From NCBI GenBank assembly GCA_009363175.1, contig CP045205.1, positions 4,650,001 through 4,714,000 on the forward strand: 64,000 bases of DNA, in the 5' to 3' direction. Below are positions 46,488 through 56,701 of this stretch, in pieces (within the stretch, counting starts at the first letter, position 1; every line of letters starts with the position of its first letter). Source of the DNA: Citrobacter telavivensis. Its GTDB lineage: Bacteria; Pseudomonadota; Gammaproteobacteria; Enterobacterales; Enterobacteriaceae. Both the position numbers and the translations under genes were made by a program. A model generated the notes under the pieces. That model made no database searches and was not told the DNA's origin. It was given only the letters and a program-made list of their open reading frames with translations.

Positions 46488-47513
46488 TTAGTCTTGTTGA
46501 TTAACCTTGCGCTCAATGGCTTTGAGGCGCTTGCTCATATCATCAATATTCATCACCAGTGCGGCTGTCTTACGCCATACTTTGTTAGGTTGCAGCGGAA
46601 TGCCTGAGGAATAGACGCCAGGTTCAGTGATGGGACGCATCACCATCCCCATGCCCGTCACGGTAACCTTGTCGCATATTTCCATATGCCCGTTGATTAC
46701 GCTGGCACCGCCGATCATGCAGTAACGGCCAATCTTCAGGCTGCCCGCCATGATGACGCCCCCGGCAACCGCCGTATTGTCGCCAATCACAACGTTATGT
46801 GCAATCTGACACTGGTTATCAATGATAACCCCATTGCCGATCACCGTATCATCCAGTGCACCGCGGTCGATGGTAGTACAAGCGCCGATCTCCACACGAT
46901 CGCCAATAATGACGCGACCTAACTGCGGGATCTTCACCCAATTGCCACGATCGTTGGCATAGCCAAAACCGTCAGCACCAATGACCGTACTGGACTGGAT
47001 CAGGCAATTCTCACCGATCTGAATGTCGTGGTAAACCGATACATTCGCCCACAGGCGCGAACCGGCCCCAATTTTCGTATTTTTTCCGACGAAGCAGCCC
47101 GCGCCGATAACCACGTTATCGCCAAGCTCCACGCCAGATTCAATCACCGCATTCGCGCCAATTGAAACATTGCTACCCAGCGTTGCCGTCGCATCAACCA
47201 CTGCACTCGGTGCAATGTTCTGTGCCGGCTGCGGCGTGGTATCTAAAATTTGCGCCATTCGCGCGTACGTCAGGTAGGGATTCTTCACTACCAGCGCAGC
47301 ACTCTTAGCAAAAGGAAGATCGTCCTGCGTCATGACAACGGCAGACGCCTGGCATAAGGCCAGGTGCTCACGGTATTTCGGATTCACCATGAACGTGATG
47401 TGACCCGTTTGCGCAGATTGCATGGACGCAACGCCGGTGATGACGAGATCGCCATCACCGTGTAATTCTGCATCCAACTGCTCTGCTAAATCAGCCAGTC
47501 GAATTGAAGGCAT
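46488..47513 (-). CDS. lpxD: UDP-3-O-(3-hydroxymyristoyl)glucosamine N-acyltransferase
   Basis: LpxD adds the second hydroxymyristate in lipid A synthesis. The 341-residue protein has an N-terminal uridine-binding domain, a hexapeptide-repeat beta-helix with the catalytic His in CQIAHNVVIGDN and a C-terminal helix. It starts three bases after skp. Confidence 0.97.
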   Translation of the reverse strand: MPSIRLADLAEQLDAELHGDGDLVITGVASMQSAQTGHITFMVNPKYREHLALCQASAVVMTQDDLPFAKSAALVVKNPYLTYARMAQILDTTPQPAQNIAPSAVVDATATLGSNVSIGANAVIESGVELGDNVVIGAGCFVGKNTKIGAGSRLWANVSVYHDIQIGENCLIQSSTVIGADGFGYANDRGNWVKIPQLGRVIIGDRVEIGACTTIDRGALDDTVIGNGVIIDNQCQIAHNVVIGDNTAVAGGVIMAGSLKIGRYCMIGGASVINGHMEICDKVTVTGMGMVMRPITEPGVYSSGIPLQPNKVWRKTAALVMNIDDMSKRLKAIERKVNQQD

Positions 47514-47516
47514 TAC

Positions 47517-48002
47517 TTATTTAACCTGTTTCAGTACGTCAGCAGTGATGTCTTTTACGTCGCTGCTGTTGTAAGCAACGGTGTTCGCGTCAACGACCAG
47601 ATCGATGCTCTGGCTGCTGGCAACAGATTTCACAGCAGTCTGGATACGGGTAACCAGTTTGCCACGTTCTTCGTTGGAACGACGTGCACGATCCTGCTCA
47701 AAAGCCTGCGCTTTCTGAGAGAAGGTCTGGCGCTGAGCCATCACGTCTTTTTCCAGCTTAGTACGATCGCTCCCCGCTTTCATGGACTGCAGACGCTGCA
47801 TTTTAGATTGCAGATCGGATTCCATACGCTGCAGTTCGCTCGCGCGGCCTTTAAACTCATTTTCCAACGTGTTGGAAACACCGGTCTTCTGCGCAACCTG
47901 CTGGAACAGGCTACCCATGTTGACGATTGCAATTTTGTCAGCAGCCTGTGCAGACGTAACCATTGCTAAACCGAGACCTGCCGCTAATAACCACTTTTTC
48001 AC
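47517..48002 (-). CDS. skp: periplasmic chaperone Skp (OmpH)
   Basis: Skp is a trimeric, jellyfish-shaped periplasmic holdase that carries unfolded outer-membrane proteins to the Bam complex. The 161-residue precursor has a signal peptide (cleaved after SAQA) and long charged helices in the middle. The start is GTG at 48002 with AAGGAG upstream. It lies next to bamA, its functional partner. Confidence 0.96.
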   Translation of the reverse strand: MKKWLLAAGLGLAMVTSAQAADKIAIVNMGSLFQQVAQKTGVSNTLENEFKGRASELQRMESDLQSKMQRLQSMKAGSDRTKLEKDVMAQRQTFSQKAQAFEQDRARRSNEERGKLVTRIQTAVKSVASSQSIDLVVDANTVAYNSSDVKDITADVLKQVK

Positions 48003-48124
48003 AATAAACTCCTTACCATCCCATTTGCACCCGAAGGTACAGTTCTTTGCGTGGCCAGGCGATCCCATGCAAGATCGCCTAAAGTCATCGCTACACTACC
48101 ATTACATTCCTTTGCGAAGAACAA

Positions 48125-50554
48125 TTACCAGGTTTTACCAATGTTAAACTGGAACTGCTCTTTTTTGTCTCCATCGTAATCCTTAAACGGCTGGGCGTAG
48201 GAGAAGACCAACGGCCCCAATGGGGACATCCATTGTAATGCGATACCAGCAGACATACGGATATTGCTCGGATCACTGTAGTCTGGATAACCGGCATATG
48301 CACTTGAATCCCAGTTAGTATCCCAGACAGTACCCATATCCCAGAAGAACGAGGTACGCACCGAGTTCGCGTATTTATCGCTGATGAACGGTGTTGGGGT
48401 AATGAATTCCAGGCTGGCGACAGCCATGGCGTTACCGCCCACTGCATCATCCGATTTACACGGCGCTGACTGAGTGCTCTCACATTCGTTATTGTAGTCG
48501 CTATCGCCATCATGACGACTGCTGGATGGGAAATAGACCGCTTTCGGACCAATGGTGTTGGACTGGAAGCCACGCACGGTGCTGGAGCCACCGGCATAGA
48601 AGTTCTCATAGAACGGCATCTCTTTACCGCCGATTCCATCCCCGTAGCCCCAACGGGTACGACCGAGGACCACCCACTTGTGATCGTCGTCGATCGGTAC
48701 GTAGGTCGCGGTATCCAGCGTCGCTTTGTAGAACTCGTTATCAGAGCCAGGAATGGTCACCTTACCGTTCAGGTTGACGCGGGTCCCTTCCGTCGGGAAG
48801 AAGCCACGGTCAAGCTTGTTATACGTCCAACCATAGTTGAAGGTGAAGTCGTTGGCACTGTAAGAGTTACGGTCATTCGAGTTATCCGGGTATTCACCCA
48901 CGGAGTTCAAATAACGCCACATCGCGACCTGCGGCTGCATGTTAGACAGGGAGTTATGCACATACCCTAAGCCAGCACGCAACGTGTTGTATTCGTTGAC
49001 CGGGAAGCCCAGCGTGACGTCTGTACCATAACTTTTGTTGGTATAGTCAGACAGATCCGCATCGTTCGCATCGAAGTCGTTATAGAAGATACGACCGCCC
49101 AGGCTCACACCATCAACGGTGAAGTACGGGTTGGTAACGGAGAGTTCACTGTAGGTCTGGTAATCGTTCTTGGTACCGTTAATCCCCACCGCGTAACCCG
49201 TACCCAGCCAGTTATCCTGCTGAACACCCGCCTGGAAGCTTACGCCGCTTTCCGTACCGTAACCGACACCGAAGTTGAAGCTACCGGTGTTACGCTCTTT
49301 CACCTTATAGACCACATCAACCTGGTCCGGGCTGCCCGGAACACGCTGCGTGTCGGTGTCGACCGTTTCAAAGTAACCCAGACGGTTCAGACGCTCTTTA
49401 CCCTGATCAACCATATCGCTGCCCAGCCATGCCCCTTCCATCTGACGCATTTCGCGACGCAGGACGGCATCTTTGGACGTATCGTTACCTTCAAAACGGA
49501 TCTTACGCACGTAGAAACGGTTACCCGCATCGACGTTTACGCGCAGTTTAACGGTTTTGTCAGCGTCGTTGATTTCAGGCTGTGACTGAACGCGCGGATA
49601 AGCATAGCCATAGCGACCCAGAAGCTTTTTAATATCATCTTCCATTTTGGTCACTTTGGTGCCGTTATAGAGTTCGCCCGGCTCAATTTTCGTCAGGCTT
49701 TCTATCTCCGCTGAGTGCCCCGCCAGGTTCCCCGTTACCTGAACGCCAGAAAGCTTATACTGCTCGCCTTCCGTGATGTTCACGGTAATGTAGATCCCTT
49801 TCTTATCCGGGGTCAGGCTGACCTGCGTTGAATCGATGTTGAAACGTGCGTAACCGCGATCCAGATAGTAGCTGCGCAGGGTTTCAAGGTCACCCGCCAG
49901 TTTCTGCTTCTGGTATTTGCGATCGCCAACGACGTTCCACCACGGGACTTCATCACGCAACTGGAAGTGAGAGATCAGTTCATCCGTGCTGAAGGCATGG
50001 TTACCGACGATGTTGATCTGCTGGATCTTCGCCGATACCCCTTCCTGGAACACCAGTTTAAGGTCAACACGGTTGCGCGGCAGTGGTGTGACAACCGCTT
50101 TCACACTGGCACTGTATTTACCGACGCTATAGTAGAAGTCTTCCAGACCTTTCTCGATATCGGCAATGGTGGTGCGATCCAGAGATTCGCCAACACGCAC
50201 GCCAGAAGCCTCGAGGTTTTGCTTCAGCATGTCATCTTTCACCGATTTGTTACCGGAGAAGGTGATGCTGGCAATAGTCGGACGTTCTTTTACCTGAACC
50301 AGAAGCGTATCGCCATCGCGAAGGACACGAACATCCTCAAAGTTGCCAGTGGCAAACAGTGCGCGAATGGTATTACTGATATCTTCATCATTAACCGTGT
50401 CGCCTGTGCGCACCGGCATACTGAGGAGGGCCGCACCAACGGCGACACGCTGCAGGCCTTCGAAATGAATGTCCTTCACTACGAACCCTTCAGCACCGTA
50501 TACGGTCGCGCTGCTAAACAGCAGCGACGCTATGAGCAACTTTTTCATCGCCAT
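48125..50554 (-). CDS. bamA: outer membrane protein assembly factor BamA
   Basis: BamA is the central beta-barrel of the Bam machine that folds outer-membrane proteins. The 809-residue precursor has a signal peptide (to VYGA), five POTRA domains (about 22-424) almost identical to K-12, and a 16-strand barrel with the loop-6 motif VRGF and a C-terminal NIGKTW. External loops differ clearly from K-12, notably around MWRYLNSVGEYP and the Cys-containing region SDYNNECESTQSAPCK. It lies between rseP and skp. Confidence 0.98.
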   Translation of the reverse strand: MAMKKLLIASLLFSSATVYGAEGFVVKDIHFEGLQRVAVGAALLSMPVRTGDTVNDEDISNTIRALFATGNFEDVRVLRDGDTLLVQVKERPTIASITFSGNKSVKDDMLKQNLEASGVRVGESLDRTTIADIEKGLEDFYYSVGKYSASVKAVVTPLPRNRVDLKLVFQEGVSAKIQQINIVGNHAFSTDELISHFQLRDEVPWWNVVGDRKYQKQKLAGDLETLRSYYLDRGYARFNIDSTQVSLTPDKKGIYITVNITEGEQYKLSGVQVTGNLAGHSAEIESLTKIEPGELYNGTKVTKMEDDIKKLLGRYGYAYPRVQSQPEINDADKTVKLRVNVDAGNRFYVRKIRFEGNDTSKDAVLRREMRQMEGAWLGSDMVDQGKERLNRLGYFETVDTDTQRVPGSPDQVDVVYKVKERNTGSFNFGVGYGTESGVSFQAGVQQDNWLGTGYAVGINGTKNDYQTYSELSVTNPYFTVDGVSLGGRIFYNDFDANDADLSDYTNKSYGTDVTLGFPVNEYNTLRAGLGYVHNSLSNMQPQVAMWRYLNSVGEYPDNSNDRNSYSANDFTFNYGWTYNKLDRGFFPTEGTRVNLNGKVTIPGSDNEFYKATLDTATYVPIDDDHKWVVLGRTRWGYGDGIGGKEMPFYENFYAGGSSTVRGFQSNTIGPKAVYFPSSSRHDGDSDYNNECESTQSAPCKSDDAVGGNAMAVASLEFITPTPFISDKYANSVRTSFFWDMGTVWDTNWDSSAYAGYPDYSDPSNIRMSAGIALQWMSPLGPLVFSYAQPFKDYDGDKKEQFQFNIGKTW

Positions 50555-50585
50555 CGTTATTATGCGTTCTTCCTAACTATCTCTC

Positions 50586-51938
50586 TTACAACCGAGAGAA
50601 ATCATTGAAAAGTGCAAGCCCCATTAACAGCACCAGCAATATCGAGCCAATGCGATAACTAAAGTCTTGAACCCGCTCGGATACCGGTCCGCCCTTAAGC
50701 TTTTCAATCGCCAGGAACAGCAGATGCCCCCCGTCAAGAACGGGCAACGGAAACAGGTTGATTATCCCTAAGTTCACGCTAATCAGCGCAAGGAACATCA
50801 GATAATAAATCACCCCGAACTCCGCTGACATCCCAGCCCCCTGAGCGATAGAAATCGGCCCACTGAGGTTGTTCAGTTTCACATCACCGGTTATCAATTT
50901 TCCCAGCATACTGACCGTCAGCTTCATCAACTGCCACGTTTTATCCGTGGCCTGTGCAATGGCGCTGAACGGCCCATACTGGCGTACTGTCTTGTACTCA
51001 TCCGGCAGAGGAATGATTTTCGGCACAACGCCGGCAAAACCTTCTGCCTTCCCATTACCCGATTTCGAATCCGGAATTAATGTTAAAGACAAGGCGCTCC
51101 CCTGTCTTTCAATCTCCAGCGCTAACGGCTGACCTGGATTATCGCGCACCAGGGTCACGAACGTCATCCATTGCGTTAGCGGTTGACCATCGACTTTAAC
51201 GATCCTGTCGCCTGCTTGCAAACCCGCCTTACTTGCGGCGGACTGCGGCTGGACTTCTGACAGCACCGGTTCAATCTGCGGTCCGCGCGGTCGAATCCCT
51301 AAAGAAGATACAGGATCTTCCTTATCAGGCTCAAATGCCCACTGCCGCAAATCCAGCGTTTTTTCCTGTCGCTGGTTGCTGCCGAAAGGCGCCACGCTGA
51401 TTGTCGTCTGTTCATCGCCAATTTTTGCGACCAACTGTAAACGCACTGCATCCCAATCAGGGGTTTCGATGCCATCAACGGCTTTAAGTTCCGTGCCTGG
51501 AATAATTTGCGCCTGGGCGGCAATCGAGTTGGGCGTTATTTCACCAACAACCGGACGAACACCGGGGACGCCGATGATAAACACCAGCCAGTAAGCGAAG
51601 ATGGCAAAGAGGAAATTGGCAACCGGACCGGCTGCAATGATTGCTGCGCGCTGGCCAACGGTTTTATTGTTGAAAGCGTGGTGACGCAACTCCGGGATCA
51701 CCGGTTCCGCGCGCTCATCCAGCATTTTGACATAGCCGCCCAGAGGGATCAGGGCGATGACATATTCGGTCCCAGACCGATCGGTACGGCGCCAGAGCGC
51801 TTTACCAAATCCAATGGAAAAGCGCTCAACACGGACACCGCAGCGCCGGGCAACCCAGAAATGACCAAATTCATGCACGGTGATCAGCACACCCAGTGCG
51901 ACAATGAATGCAGCCAGATTCCAGAGAATACTCAGCAT
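50586..51938 (-). CDS. rseP: site-2 intramembrane zinc protease RseP
   Basis: RseP makes the second cut in the anti-sigma factor RseA during the sigma-E response and clears signal peptides. The 450-residue length equals K-12. The metalloprotease motif HEFGH is at residues 22-26, two PDZ domains lie in the periplasmic middle, and PVLDGGH gives the third zinc ligand. The ATG at 51938 gives MLSILWNLAA; upstream in-frame codons overlap the cdsA end. Confidence 0.97.
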   Translation of the reverse strand: MLSILWNLAAFIVALGVLITVHEFGHFWVARRCGVRVERFSIGFGKALWRRTDRSGTEYVIALIPLGGYVKMLDERAEPVIPELRHHAFNNKTVGQRAAIIAAGPVANFLFAIFAYWLVFIIGVPGVRPVVGEITPNSIAAQAQIIPGTELKAVDGIETPDWDAVRLQLVAKIGDEQTTISVAPFGSNQRQEKTLDLRQWAFEPDKEDPVSSLGIRPRGPQIEPVLSEVQPQSAASKAGLQAGDRIVKVDGQPLTQWMTFVTLVRDNPGQPLALEIERQGSALSLTLIPDSKSGNGKAEGFAGVVPKIIPLPDEYKTVRQYGPFSAIAQATDKTWQLMKLTVSMLGKLITGDVKLNNLSGPISIAQGAGMSAEFGVIYYLMFLALISVNLGIINLFPLPVLDGGHLLFLAIEKLKGGPVSERVQDFSYRIGSILLVLLMGLALFNDFSRL

Positions 51939-51949
51939 AAAACCTTCCG

Positions 51950-52807
51950 TTAAAGCGTTTTGAATACCAGTAACAACAGGCAAGCAAAGACCGGCACTGC
52001 CGCCGTCAGGCTATCAATACGGTCCAGAATACCACCGTGTCCTGGAATCAAATGACCGCTGTCTTTAATTCCCGCTTCACGCTTAAACATGCTCTCAGTC
52101 AGATCGCCCAGCACGGAGGCCAGCGCGGCGACAATAGAACAGATTAATAAGGTGACAGGCGCAACATCCAGATTCGCCCACATGCCGTAACCCCAGGAGA
52201 TGACAGCTGCCGTGGCAAGGCCACCAAAAAAGCCCTGCCAGGTTTTCCCCGGCGACACTTTTGGTGCCAGTTTATGCTTGCCAAACAGTTTGCCAAACAT
52301 ATACGCCCCGGAGTCCGCTCCCCAGACCAGGATCATGACATAGAGTAGCCATATTGCGCCACTGTAATGATTCTCGTCGTAGTGCCAGGCACGCAGCGCC
52401 AGCATTCCCCAAAAGAAGGGAACGATCGTCAGCACGCCAAAAATTATGCGTAATGTCTTCGAATTGCGCCAGAGAGTCGCCGAGCCAGGATAAAAAAACA
52501 CCAGCACTAACGCAACAATCCACCAGCCCAACGACGCCCACAGCGAGGCCTCGACCCACGGCTGATGAATATTATGATGATATTCCGGCAGCAGAAACAG
52601 CATCAGTGCGAGCAACAACCCGCACAGCACCGCCAGCCAGACGCGTTGCGTGCGCGTGGCAAAACCGCTTAACTGTCCCCATTCCCACGCGGCCAGCATA
52701 CAAACAACCAACGTCACAATGGCGAACCCCACCGGCGGCAACAGAAACAGCGCCGCGATGACCACGGGTATTAAAACGAAAGCAGAAATCAGGCGATACT
52801 TCAGCAA
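51950..52807 (-). CDS. cdsA: phosphatidate cytidylyltransferase
   Basis: CdsA makes CDP-diacylglycerol, the branch point for all phospholipids. The 285-residue, eight-segment membrane protein carries the family signature near the C-terminus (SMFKREAGIKDSGHLIPGHG). Length equals K-12. It lies between uppS and rseP. Confidence 0.97.
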   Translation of the reverse strand: MLKYRLISAFVLIPVVIAALFLLPPVGFAIVTLVVCMLAAWEWGQLSGFATRTQRVWLAVLCGLLLALMLFLLPEYHHNIHQPWVEASLWASLGWWIVALVLVFFYPGSATLWRNSKTLRIIFGVLTIVPFFWGMLALRAWHYDENHYSGAIWLLYVMILVWGADSGAYMFGKLFGKHKLAPKVSPGKTWQGFFGGLATAAVISWGYGMWANLDVAPVTLLICSIVAALASVLGDLTESMFKREAGIKDSGHLIPGHGGILDRIDSLTAAVPVFACLLLLVFKTL

Positions 52808-52819
52808 AAGCGACCCCCA

Positions 52820-53578
52820 TCAGGCTTTATCATCACCGGGCTCGGTGCCGCCGAAACGACGCTCTCGATTAGCAAAGGCATGCAGCGCACCTTCAAAGTC
52901 TTGTTCATCGAAATCGGGCCAGAGAACATCTGTAAAGTAAAGTTCGGCATAGGCGATTTGCCAAAGCAAAAAGTTACTTATTCGATGCTCTCCCCCAGTC
53001 CTAATTACTAAATCCACCGGAGCCAGCTCATGCATACAGATTTGTTGATTGAGCATGTCTTCATCAATCTGCTCAGGCCGCAGTAAACCTTCCTGCACCT
53101 GTTCTGCCAGCTGTCTGACTCCCTGGACAATATCCCAACGTCCGCCGTAATTCGCCGCAATATTCAGCGTCAACCCGGTATTCTGGGCGGTAATCGCTTC
53201 AGACTTACGAATACGTTCTTGCAAACGCGCGTTAAATCGACTGGTGTCGCCAATAATGCGCAGGCGGACGTTATGGCGATGCAGGCTTTTAACTTCACTA
53301 TCAAGCGCCCACACAAATAACTCCATTAACGCACTCACTTCCTGCGCCGGTCGGTTCCAGTTTTCACTACTAAAGGCATACAGCGTTAACGCATCAATAC
53401 CATTGTTGGCAGCAAAAGAGACGGCCCGGCGGACGGATTTCGCTCCGGCCTTATGCCCAAATGCGCGAATCTTCCCTTGCTTTTTCGCCCAGCGACCATT
53501 GCCATCCATAATGATCGCGACATGACGACAGCCATGTGCAGGCAAATTTTCGCTTACTGGTTGAGTTGCAGACAACAT
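52820..53578 (-). CDS. uppS: undecaprenyl diphosphate synthase
   Basis: UppS makes the C55 lipid carrier of cell-wall synthesis by cis-prenyl chain extension. The 252-residue protein has the catalytic Asp25 in IIMDGNGRW, SSENWNRP and the C-terminal VIRTGGEHRISNFLLWQ block. It is also called IspU. A dxr terminator separates it from dxr. Confidence 0.97.
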   Translation of the reverse strand: MLSATQPVSENLPAHGCRHVAIIMDGNGRWAKKQGKIRAFGHKAGAKSVRRAVSFAANNGIDALTLYAFSSENWNRPAQEVSALMELFVWALDSEVKSLHRHNVRLRIIGDTSRFNARLQERIRKSEAITAQNTGLTLNIAANYGGRWDIVQGVRQLAEQVQEGLLRPEQIDEDMLNQQICMHELAPVDLVIRTGGEHRISNFLLWQIAYAELYFTDVLWPDFDEQDFEGALHAFANRERRFGGTEPGDDKA

Positions 53579-53637
53579 AACGCGTTTATAGTCCCTGAAA
53601 GGATTTAGCGGTACTCAGGAATACTGAAGCCTTTACA

Positions 53638-53664
53638 CAAAAAAGCCGTGTCAAACCACGGCTT
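53638..53664 (-). terminator. rho-independent terminator between dxr and uppS
   Basis: On the minus strand AAGCCGTG, loop GTTTGA, CACGGCTT runs into TTTTTG. It lies about 100 bases past the dxr stop and about 60 upstream of uppS. Confidence 0.8.
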
Positions 53665-53760
53665 ACCTGACCCAAAAAAGCCAAATACCTGCGATCAGGT
53701 GGCGCAGACTATATCACTGAAGCACAACGCTAACAAATAGCACGATCTCCTGTAGAAGGA

Positions 53761-54963
53761 TTATCCTAAGCTTGCGAGTCGCATCACTTGTTTTCTGGCG
53801 ACTTCTCGCGCAATCGCATCCACCCTCAGTACGTCATCAACGCTCTGGGGTTCCTCCAGATCCATCTGCTCCAGCACAGCTAAATTGAGATCGGCGATAT
53901 CGGTAAAGCGTATTTCTTCAGCAAGAAATGCAGCAACGACAACTTCATTGGCTGCATTCAGCGCGGTTGTGGCAGCTTGCCCCTGCTCAAACGCCTCCAT
54001 CGCCAGCTTCAGGCATGGGTAACGTTGGTAATCCGGCGCGCTGAACGTCAACGCACTGAGTTTGCAGAAGTCGAGCGGCTTCACGCCGGAGGTTACGCGA
54101 TTCGGCCAGGCCATCGTATGAGCGATAGGCGTGCGCATGTCCGGCTCACCCAATTGCGCCAGAACGCTGCCGTCCTGATAACGCACCATCGAGTGAATCA
54201 CCGACTGCGGGTGAATCAGCACTTCCATCTGGCGTGCACTGGCGTTAAACAACCAACGCGCTTCAATGTATTCCAGACCTTTATTCATCATAGTGGCTGA
54301 GTCGACGGAGATCTTACGTCCCATCGACCAGTTCGGATGACGGCATGCCTGATCGGGCGTCATCGACACCAGCTCATGCAGCGGCGTTTCCCGGAACGGG
54401 CCACCAGACCCGGTAAGCAAAACGGACATCACGCCATTCTGCTCCAGGTCAGCGTATCCCAGATTGTGTTGAATGGGTTGGGGCATACTCTGAAAAATAG
54501 CGTTATGTTCGCTGTCTACCGGCAAAAGTTGGGCTTTACTGCGCTTCACGGCATCCATGAACAGGCGTCCACAGGTCACCAGAGATTCTTTGTTTGCCAG
54601 CAGAATGGTCTTTCCCGCACGAATAGCGGCAAGTGTTGGCAGAAGGCCCGCAGCGCCCACGATGGCAGCCATCACCTGATCAACCTCATCAAGCGCCGCC
54701 ATATCACAGGCCGCCTGTTGTCCGCTCAGGACTTCCGTCTGGCTACCGTGCTGTTTCAGCGTGGCATTGAGGAGGCGCGCGCTGGCGTCATCATCCATCA
54801 CGGCATAGCGCGGGGAAAATTCCAGGCACTGCTCCACCATACGACTGACATTTTTACCTGCCACCAGCGCGATAACACGGAAGTGCTCAGGATTATGGCG
54901 CACCACGTCCAGCGTGCTGCAGCCGATAGAGCCGGTCGAGCCCAGAATGGTTAATTGCTTCAT
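53761..54963 (-). CDS. dxr: 1-deoxy-D-xylulose 5-phosphate reductoisomerase
   Basis: Dxr makes methylerythritol phosphate, the first committed step of isoprenoid synthesis and the target of fosmidomycin. The 400-residue protein has the NADPH motif GSTGSIGCSTLDVV at the N-terminus, VDSEHNAIFQ with metal ligands, and SVDSATMMNKGLE. The ATG at 54963 is the standard start. The product feeds uppS downstream. Confidence 0.97.
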   Translation of the reverse strand: MKQLTILGSTGSIGCSTLDVVRHNPEHFRVIALVAGKNVSRMVEQCLEFSPRYAVMDDDASARLLNATLKQHGSQTEVLSGQQAACDMAALDEVDQVMAAIVGAAGLLPTLAAIRAGKTILLANKESLVTCGRLFMDAVKRSKAQLLPVDSEHNAIFQSMPQPIQHNLGYADLEQNGVMSVLLTGSGGPFRETPLHELVSMTPDQACRHPNWSMGRKISVDSATMMNKGLEYIEARWLFNASARQMEVLIHPQSVIHSMVRYQDGSVLAQLGEPDMRTPIAHTMAWPNRVTSGVKPLDFCKLSALTFSAPDYQRYPCLKLAMEAFEQGQAATTALNAANEVVVAAFLAEEIRFTDIADLNLAVLEQMDLEEPQSVDDVLRVDAIAREVARKQVMRLASLG

Positions 54964-55060
54964 CAAACATCCAGCAAAATGATACCTGTCATCCTTCACG
55001 TTGCAGGTGTGTTAGCTTTCCTGCGACGCAAATTATCCAGGGTATGGACAGATTAAAAAG

Positions 55061-55108
55061 CAAAACGCCGCCAGCCGATCCTAAACGATCTTCTGAGCGG
55101 CGTTTTGA
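55061..55108 (-). terminator. rho-independent terminator of frr
   Basis: On the minus strand a long, partly imperfect stem whose ends are AAAACGCCGC and GCGGCGTTTTG runs into TTTTTAA. Confidence 0.85.
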
Positions 55109-55121
55109 GCGTACAGGAGAA

Positions 55122-55679
55122 TCAGAACTGCATCAGTTCTGCTTCTTTATCTGCCAGCGCCGCATCCACTTTCTTGATAGCGGCGTCAGTCATTTTCTGT
55201 ACGTCGTCCTGAGAGCGGCGATCGTCATCTTCGCTGATCTCTTTGTCTTTCAGCAGCGCTTTCACTTTGTCGTTTGCGTCACGGCGGACGTTACGTACGG
55301 CAACACGCGCCTGTTCAGCTTCACCACGAACGATTTTCGTCAGATCTTTACGACGTTCTTCCGTCAGCGGAGGCAGTGGAACGCGAATATCGCTGCCCGC
55401 AGAGCTCGGGTTCAGACCGAGGTCAGAAGCCATAATCGCTTTCTCAACGGCCGGGCTCAGGGAGCGGTCAAACACGTTGATTTTCAGGGTACGGGAATCT
55501 TCTACCGTTACGCTTGCCAGCTGACGCAGCGGCGTAGGCGTGCCGTAATATTCCACGACAATGCCATCCAGCAGGCTGGGAGAAGCACGACCCGTGCGTA
55601 TTTTGCTGATTTGGTTTTTGAACGCTTCTACGCATTTTTCCATGCGTACTTCAGCATCTTTTCTGATATCGCTAATCAC
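55122..55679 (-). CDS. frr: ribosome recycling factor
   Basis: RRF splits the post-termination ribosome together with EF-G. The 185-residue protein has the tRNA-mimic layout: a three-helix bundle with a small inserted domain, and the basic block KIRTGRASPSLLDG. Length equals K-12. It lies downstream of pyrH. Confidence 0.97.
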   Translation of the reverse strand: MISDIRKDAEVRMEKCVEAFKNQISKIRTGRASPSLLDGIVVEYYGTPTPLRQLASVTVEDSRTLKINVFDRSLSPAVEKAIMASDLGLNPSSAGSDIRVPLPPLTEERRKDLTKIVRGEAEQARVAVRNVRRDANDKVKALLKDKEISEDDDRRSQDDVQKMTDAAIKKVDAALADKEAELMQF

Positions 55680-55821
55680 GTTACGAATCCTTGAAAACTT
55701 GTCTCAGTCAGACCAGACAGGACACCTGCAGAGGTGTGCTTAGTATAGCCCTGATTAAAATATTGCGGGTAAGCCCGCGATATTAACGCGGAATCTTACC
55801 TCTATTTAGCCGTTACGGGAA

Positions 55822-56547
55822 TTATTCCGTAATTAATGTGCCTTCTTTTTCACCCATGACTACGCGACGCAGTGCACCAGGCTTGTTCATGTTAAAGACA
55901 CGAATCGGCAACTTATGGTCACGCGCCAGCGTGAACGCGGCCAGATCCATTACTTTCAGTTCTTTATCCAGCACTTCGTTGTAAGTCAGTTGCTCGTACA
56001 TGGTAGCAGAAGGATCTTTCGCCGGATCGGCAGTAAAGACGCCATCAACTTTCGTCGCTTTCAGAACCACGTCAGCTTCGATTTCAATGCCACGCAGGCA
56101 GGCCGCAGAGTCAGTGGTGAAGAAAGGATTCCCCGTACCCGCAGAAAGGATAACCACGCGGTTATTGCGCAGCAGGCTGATAGCCTCTGCCCAGCTATAG
56201 TTGTCACATACGCCATTAAGTGGGATGGCGGACATCAGGCGGGCGTTCACATAGGCGCGGTGAAGCGCATCGCGCATTGCCAGGCCGTTCATCACGGTGG
56301 CCAGCATGCCCATGTGGTCGCCCACAACGCGGTTCATACCCGCTTTCGCCAGACCAGCACCACGGAACAAGTTACCGCCACCAATCACCACACCAACCTG
56401 AATACCCAGTTCAACCAGTTCTTTGATTTCCTGAGCCATACGATCCAGTATGCTTGCGTCAATACCGAAGCCTTCCGAACCCTGCAGAGCTTCGCCACTT
56501 AACTTAAGCAGAATGCGTTTATAGACGGGTTTTGCATTGGTAGCCAT
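55822..56547 (-). CDS. pyrH: uridylate kinase
   Basis: PyrH phosphorylates UMP to UDP; it is hexameric, activated by GTP and inhibited by UTP. The 241-residue amino-acid-kinase fold protein has KLSGEALQG, VIGGGNLFRG and the TGNPFFTTDSAA phosphate loop. The ATG at 56547 (MATNAKPVYK) is the standard start. Confidence 0.97.
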   Translation of the reverse strand: MATNAKPVYKRILLKLSGEALQGSEGFGIDASILDRMAQEIKELVELGIQVGVVIGGGNLFRGAGLAKAGMNRVVGDHMGMLATVMNGLAMRDALHRAYVNARLMSAIPLNGVCDNYSWAEAISLLRNNRVVILSAGTGNPFFTTDSAACLRGIEIEADVVLKATKVDGVFTADPAKDPSATMYEQLTYNEVLDKELKVMDLAAFTLARDHKLPIRVFNMNKPGALRRVVMGEKEGTLITE

Positions 56548-56664
56548 GTTTCTTTCCTGAGACTGTCGACGATTAAAAATGGGGGTTAATTCTGGCGACA
56601 AATGATATGCCGCTACTCAGTACAACGAAATAAGAGCCATACTGATTTTTGCGTGATGGGTGAC

Positions 56665-56690
56665 AAAAAGAAGCCGCCCTCAGGCGGCTC
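56665..56690 (-). terminator. rho-independent terminator of rpsB-tsf
   Basis: AGCCGCC and GGCGGCT arms around a four-base loop run into CTTTTTG on the minus strand, just after the tsf stop. Confidence 0.85.
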
Positions 56691-56701
56691 CTTTTCGACA
56701 A

